From: Dimorphilus gyrociliatus
Taxonomy: Eukaryota > Annelida > Polychaeta > Dinophilidae
NCBI GenBank assembly: GCA_904063045.1
Contig: CAJFCJ010000064.1
Coordinates: forward strand, 1 to 47,444
DNA: 47,444 nucleotides
Direction: 5' to 3'
Position 1 is the first letter of the stretch; every line of letters starts with the position of its first letter. The position numbers and the translations under genes were made by a program. The notes below the pieces were generated by a model. That model saw only the letters and a list, made by a program, of their open reading frames with translations, ran no database searches and was not told where the DNA came from. This document shows, in pieces, positions 42,382 through 47,444 of the stretch.

Positions 42382-43905
42382 TAGTATAAGTGCATTTCAA
42401 TTTTTGGCACTATTTACCAGTACAATTTCTAAAAACTATGACACGGTTGTCTATCTATCAGAAATTTTAGGATCACCAATATGCAGGTTTGTTGCAAATT
42501 CAGCAAAAATTTGCTTCATTTTATTGATTTAATATTTATTTTAGCTGCAAAACAACAAAACCAGATGGAACTGAACTTTATAGATCATCTGTAAATCTAA
42601 ATCTAAGTGACGAGTATAGAATCCCATATGATATCTTCAAAAATATAACTGAATCCAAGATAATTACTCATAGTTTTACATGCACTGAAGGAATGGACTC
42701 TGTTTCTTTTGACTTAAAATCTCTATTACTTAGTATGGAATTCTATACTTTTTCCAAAAATTTAACACAATACAAATTTATTTAAATTTTTTAACTAGAT
42801 TATCACAAAAAAATTGACCTTTCCATCAAGGCCGAAATCTCAAGTATGGAATCATCATCAAGAAAAGTTGACATGATTAATTTACGTTCACAATTGAATT
42901 GCAAGTAAGCATTATTTTTAACATTTTGTAAATGAACAAAATATTTTCCATGAATAATCTCAGAGAAAAGAATGCATAGAGTTAATGTGAATCTTTTGTT
43001 TTTTTAGTTATACCCTCCCTAATCCTGATAAAGCAAGTAAAGATAAATTGGAAAAAATTTTCTCTATGTATTCTGACGATACTGTGGTAGTAACTAAACT
43101 TGGTTCAGCAAAGTCCGCATTGATGAAATTAACTTGTGCTACAGTTGACTCTTTTGTATTCAGCATTGATATTCCAATTTATTTTACACCTAATAGTGAT
43201 CCATGGTCTTCTGCATCTGGGGATCCACATTTTCAACAAATTGTTGTGGATTATCCAGCTCTGACAACAAAGTCTATATGTTATGATGTCACTGGTTCAC
43301 CTGAAGAATATTTATACATTGCTGGTTTTACTTTAAGTGGAATGCAAGTTTATGGACAGCTTAATGATGACTACTACATGCATAGGATTATTATAAAATT
43401 TGATTCTGGTAGAATAACTGCTTTGACTGATTATCTCATTCTTGATAATGGACAAATAATAAACTGGACAGATGATATGCAAAAGATAACTTTTAAATCA
43501 AAACGATTTGAATATTACATCACCAGAAATCTTATCTTTATAAACTCTTTTGAAAATCCAGGAAAAATAATTCAAATACAGAAATCTATACACTCTTTAT
43601 CAGAAATTCACTTGGATGTAAGTTTTAAACTATCACCTAAAGATTATAAAAAAATGGATGGACTTATTGGTGATATTGGAAAAAAGAAATATATATTTCA
43701 CTCAGAAGTTCAATCTGATAGGAATGTTGGATCAAAGTCAATTTCAATTGAAATTGATAACAAGTTAATAAAGGGAGAAAAAGTGGAAAGAAACAAAGAA
43801 GAATGCTGGCTGATTGATGTTGATGATATTTTAAAACCATTTGAAATATCAAAATATCTATACAAAACTATGAATGTTTTTGAAAATGTCCTTCCAAACC
43901 AATAG
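42382..43905 (+). CDS. ITIH-like protein, C-terminal region (5' incomplete)
   Basis: Four exons join in frame: 42382-42483, 42544-42731, 42800-42907 and 43007-43905, with GT...AG introns. The last exon contains SGDPHFQQIVVDYP, then SICYDVTG and MQVYGQL, the start of the ITIH C-terminal domain. In this family the protein is cut between Asp and Pro of DPHF and the Asp is esterified to chondroitin sulfate for hyaluronan-matrix assembly; the site is conserved here. Exons upstream read like the region after a vWA domain, but no VIT or vWA domain, signal peptide or start was found. AATAAA at 43994 could serve as polyadenylation signal. It lies between MULE-delta ends (41265 and 45642), so it may be a captured or truncated gene. 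Exon 1's start is uncertain. Confidence 0.7.
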
Positions 43906-43993
43906 TTTAGACTTATATAATTACTAGACTTTTCTAACTATTCTGTTTTTAACAATTTCATCTTAAAATTAACCTTTTTGAAAAAAATTTTTC

Positions 43994-43999
43994 AATAAA
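43994..43999 (+). terminator. Polyadenylation signal
   Basis: AATAAA 89 bp after the ITIH-like stop codon. Confidence 0.5.
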
Positions 44000-44504
44000 A
44001 TTCAACTTTTATTGTATTTTACACTTAAACTTTATTACAATACACAACTTTTAACAATCAAGTAATGTATCATTCTATTAACAAGGAATCAACAAAAGTC
44101 GCCCAGGATATATGATAATTTTCGGTTCCACTGTTTCTCCAGCAAACTGACCATTCAGTTTCGCTTTTCCTCTCTGCATTAAATTTTTCCATCAGCTGTA
44201 GTATTATTCAATCATCCAGATGTTTATTTCTTGAAAACTTTACAATTCATTACCATGATTTCTTTTTCTAAAATAAAGGACATAAATGCTCCTGTGTCAC
44301 ACACAGCAATGACTTCTCTTACCTTGTGGTATTTCAATCAAAATTAGAAATCATTTCTTTCTTCTGCTGGAGAAATATATATTAGAGATCTGTTATTTCC
44401 TTCTCAGAGTTGTATTATAGGAAAATAATGGCTTTGCCTTTCATTCCTTGTCAAATTATCAAATCAACAGACATTTTCATGTAGGAAAAATAATTTATGG
44501 TGTC

Positions 44505-44764
44505 CTTACAGATGGTCTGTATATGGATTGGTGATTAGAGCAAACAATGATTGTGGAACATTTCATAGAAGACTCAATTCAAAAGTGGAAACCAACTGCT
44601 CATTTTGCAAACTGATAGATGCCCTTCAATGTGAAGCTGAAATGATCCTAGTCTACCAAAAATTGTTTAATGAAAATAAAATATGCAAGTAGCAAAAGAA
44701 ATGCTATCAGATTCTGGAAAGTAGAATATTTGATTTATGTAATAAATTAGAAATGGAGAGATAA
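44505..44764 (+). pseudogene. MULE transposase last-exon fragment
   Basis: RWSVYGLVIRANNDCGTFHR, LNSKVETNCSF and REAEMI-type sequence match the last exon of MULE-alpha; the catalytic Glu of NNDLEGW is replaced (NNDCGTF). A stop near 44692 and loss of all upstream exons make it a relic. It lies inside the 41265-45642 interval. Confidence 0.8.
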
Positions 44765-45384
44765 ATACAGACCAATTGCTGGATGGAACATGATCAATCT
44801 ACAGCAAATAGTTTTTTTTATAAAAACTTTATATTAAATATGTTTAAAGAAACTAAAACTATTATCACTATCAGTTTAATGCATATTTAAAAAATAATTA
44901 TCTCCTATTAACTGGGTCCAATTTAAACTGGCCCTGACTGGGTTGTGCACAACCATGCTCTGTGGATTGGTTAGTAATATGACCCTGTCATGTGGTGTTT
45001 TTTATGTGTTGGGGATTTTTTCAGGTTTCAGTACCAATAGTCTTTTCTCTGGTGCACATATCCGGATATTATTGGACATCTTCTGCATGTGCAAATCCAC
45101 TTTTTTTTCACTGGGAGTTGTCCCATCACTTTTGGGATTTTACATAATGTAACTCTGCTTATCAAATTTCGGATTTATGGTTTGTGGTTGTTGTCATGTA
45201 CATTCTGTTTGGCCTTATTTGCCATTTTAATCAATCTATGGTGATAAAGTATGACCAAAGGAGTAGTTTCTTTACATGTGAAACCCCCATGCTAATTAAG
45301 TCAATTCCGTGTGATCATGTCAAGAGTATTTTATATTTACATTGGAATTGAATATTCTTCCCATTCTTTGAAATATTTAAATAT
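44765..45384. other. Intergenic, nothing recognised
   Basis: No supported gene. Confidence 0.45.
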
Positions 45385-45642
45385 TATATTATTATATTCT
45401 GATAGAGATAAGAAGTGTTGACCCACTTATGTGTTGTGTGGTGCATATACAAAATATAAAGTGGTCGACAATAAAACCCGGACACTGTAAATTTCTATAG
45501 CCTGAGAAAATTGAACATTATCAAACACATACCACTTGTTATGTTTTTGAAGATTCAGTTGCTCTCTTCTTCTTGCTAACAATTTCTTAATCCAAAATTT
45601 AGTCTTGAAATTTCGCATTTAAGAACATTTTCTGTGGACCCC
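45385..45642 (-). mobile_element. MULE-delta right end with repeat C
   Basis: Ends in CTGTGGACCCC at 45642. Inverted, its outer 85 bases align with 41265-41350 at roughly 80% identity. Repeat C lies just inside (45400-45480). Flanking 9-mers at 41256-41264 and 45643-45651 do not match, so pairing with the 41265 end is not proven. Confidence 0.6.
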
Positions 45643-45689
45643 AATAAAATCAAGAAATAAAAGAGTAAATATACATCTTAAAGGCATTT

Positions 45690-45925
45690 GTTTTAACAGG
45701 AATACAAGTAAAGACTTAGGTAAGTTGCTGATATGTTGTTCCACAATTGAAACAATAAATCTATCATGGAATTTAAATATGAGAAATGAATTTTTAAATA
45801 TTTGTGAAGGACTTCAAAGTTGAACAAACACTTTGAAAAGTCTTCATTTAACTGGTTGTAATTTTAATCAAGAACAAAGCAGAGAGACTAAAAGTTTGTT
45901 GAAACATTGTTTTAGAAAAAATTAA
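45690..45925 (+). pseudogene. LRR fragment beside a MULE end
   Basis: Codes DLGKLLICCSTIETINLSWN, ICEGLQS-stop-TNTLKSLHL and TGCNFNQEQSRE, one and a half LRR modules with one stop near 45823. The following stretch at about 46035-46130 resembles the subterminal region inside the MULE-beta right end (25097-25190). Confidence 0.65.
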
Positions 45926-46595
45926 AGTTACTGACATTAAAATTTATTATTAATCTTTTTATCTGTCATTTCAAATTATTTGTAAGCTTTTTCCACTCTT
46001 AACTTCAACTTATTTCATAAATTTCAACATTATCTCTATTGAGTGAAAATAGAAAAGAAAGTAGAATTTTTTTATCTTATTGTCTGAAGATTTCCAATAG
46101 TTTTTTTAAGAGCACTTTTTTTAGAGTTAAATCTTGAAGACATTATATATCTAAACAATATTCATGTACTAAAATTGAGTCAAAAGAAATTGAACAGTTC
46201 TTTTCATCTTCATAAAAAAGAAATGCTAAAATCCATCAATGCTAAGCTTTTCATTTGTAACTGTTTTTTGTGCATTTTAAAGATTGTTTACAAATTGATA
46301 TTGTTACTAAAGTCACTTGCAAATCCTATGTTTATAATGATGTATCCTAAAGAAAAATGCACTAAGAGTAAACAAATTTGGTTTTGTTGCAGTTTTTCTC
46401 TGTTTGAATTCAGTAATTATGTATTATTTCTCTTGCAGCAAAAATCCTTGAAACTTTGTAGTCCTTGAAGTCCTCAAATATCGTTTGAAATAAATTTAGT
46501 GTTTGATCATAATTGAAATCCATTAAATATTAAAGAACTCATCTTTGATAAGGAATATCTGACTATTGCTATTCTGAATAAGTCAACCTTATCTA

Positions 46596-46830
46596 TTAGC
46601 TTTCTTCTTCACTAAAGTTGATGTTTAAATTGTCCACATCCGATCTAATAATTGCGTATCCTCTGATAAATCCTCTGCAATATTCAGGTTTCAGAAGACT
46701 TAACAAGTTTTCTTTACAAGTAACAAAATGACAGCAGGGTAAGAGCAATGCATTTGCTAATTTGTTAAAGCATACTTTGCACTGAAGTTTTGCTTTTAAA
46801 CCATAAAATTCATTTAATTGAATGTTTTTG
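46596..46830 (-). CDS. RING-like exon, weak
   Basis: The minus strand reads LQCKVCFNKLANALLLPCCH, then FVTCKENLL and EYCRGF, ending FSEEES and stop. The order C-x2-C, C-C-H, C is like the first part of a RING finger, but the last C-x2-C pair is not evident, so it is partial or decayed. The 5' boundary is unclear. Confidence 0.35.
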
Positions 46831-47051
46831 TGAATTGTAATTCAGCAAAATTTTACAATTTTAATTGAATATCATTTTTATATCACTTTTCTGAAATATT
46901 GCAGTTGTTGATATTACAAACAATTGGGTAATGCCCTATTAAATTCTCTTCAAAATGATAAGTGATGAATCATTTTTTGACAAGAAATTTTATTTATAGA
47001 TCAAAGAGTTCATTTTAGATAATTGAATGAGTAATCTTAACAATGAAATGC

Positions 47052-47444
47052 TTAGAAAAAATATTTAATAATTAGTAGACAAGATATTACAATTTTTAAA
47101 GAATTAGCATTATTTGCAGATGAATCAGAGCTCTCTTCATTGCATTTTTCAACTTCCTCTTTATAAAAAGATTTAGGATATGACAATGTTGTTGGTTCGG
47201 ATTCCATCTGTTAAAAATTTTGTCTATGTTTGTTTGTATTGTTAAAATTTTGAAATATATATCTTACATCATATTCTATTCCATGACCTTCGCAATTTAT
47301 ATCCACAGTGTATGTTTCAACAAGGACTTGAAACTTATCTCGAACATATTTATTTGACCAATCAACTTCTGCTTGACCCTGATTATTTATTTGTCCTAAT
47401 ATTTTGAGATTAGGCATAGATTCACATTTGGAAAGGGACAATTT
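47052..47444 (-). CDS. Unknown protein, 3' end of a gene cut by the window
   Basis: Two exons: 47444-47268 (open to the edge) and 47207-47052, joined by a 60-bp GT...AG intron in phase 0. The visible part begins with a polar region (ILGQINNQGQAEVDW, YVRDKFQVLVETYT) and ends with an acidic Ser-rich stretch and a hydrophobic LKIVISCLLIIKYFF just before the stop, which could be a tail anchor or GPI signal. I do not recognise the family. Confidence 0.5.

Noticed and set aside
43664-43852. Minus-strand frame within the ITIH-like exon
   Set aside because: Antisense shadow of a clearly coding exon.
44943-45152. 69-residue hydrophobic frame
   Set aside because: No recognisable motif; probably chance.
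41256-45651. Target-site duplication for a 41265-45642 element
   Set aside because: The 9-mers GTAATGAAT and AATAAAATC do not match, so one intact element cannot be claimed.
46175-46468. 97-residue plus-strand frame
   Set aside because: Hydrophobic, low-complexity translation of AT-rich DNA with no family resemblance, start context or splice partner.

Overview
This is AT-rich eukaryotic DNA, almost certainly from an invertebrate animal. Introns are short (about 45 to 75 bp, GT...AG). The gene families are animal-type: a NACHT NLR, RING/B-box proteins with leucine-rich repeats (LRRs), rhodopsin-like seven-transmembrane receptors, an inter-alpha-trypsin-inhibitor heavy-chain (ITIH) C-terminal region, and mariner and Tc1 transposons. 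A compact, TE-rich genome such as that of a rotifer or other small spiralian would fit, but the sequence does not decide the species. There are no bacterial operons, CRISPR arrays or rRNA genes, and I recognised no tRNA.

Layout. 1-2.2 kb: an NLR (NACHT ATPase) gene on the minus strand. 2.2-11 kb: repeats, Mutator-like element (MULE) debris, and a damaged RING-LRR gene. 11-12.2 kb: a 7TM receptor pseudogene with a possible small secreted-protein gene antisense to its 3' end. 12.3-16.8 kb: a Tc1-like element interrupted by a MULE (here MULE-gamma), itself interrupted by an LTR-like repeat. 16.8-19.5 kb: MULE-alpha, with an apparently intact four-exon transposase between two 104-bp terminal arrays of a 16-bp unit. 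20-20.9 kb: an intact 7TM receptor. 22.0-25.4 kb: MULE-beta, with a perfect 9-bp target duplication, a frameshifted transposase and an internal host LRR fragment. 27.1-28.3 kb: a seven-exon sulfotransferase-like gene. 30.1-31.4 kb: a nearly intact mariner. 32.2-36.1 kb: an LRR-only gene and a complete RING/B-box/coiled-coil/LRR gene. 37.3-41.1 kb: a second Tc1/MULE-gamma fragment and decayed RING/LRR pieces. 41.3-45.6 kb: ends of a fourth MULE family (delta) around an ITIH-like gene lacking its 5' part. 45.7-47.4 kb: an LRR scrap, a RING-like exon and an unknown gene running off the window.

Two systems dominate and touch each other. The first is a group of MULEs whose transposase carries an N-terminal C4HC3 (PHD-like) zinc finger, a FLYWCH finger and a MULE DDE domain with introns, and whose ends are tandem arrays of a short motif rather than simple inverted repeats. 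The second is a family of LRR proteins built from one roughly 57-residue module, alone or behind RING or RING/B-box domains. An LRR fragment lies inside MULE-beta directly against a terminal-type array, and other LRR fragments abut MULE-delta ends. This suggests, but does not prove, that MULEs move pieces of this possibly immune-type LRR repertoire. Everything is read by eye from the sequence; no database search was run.
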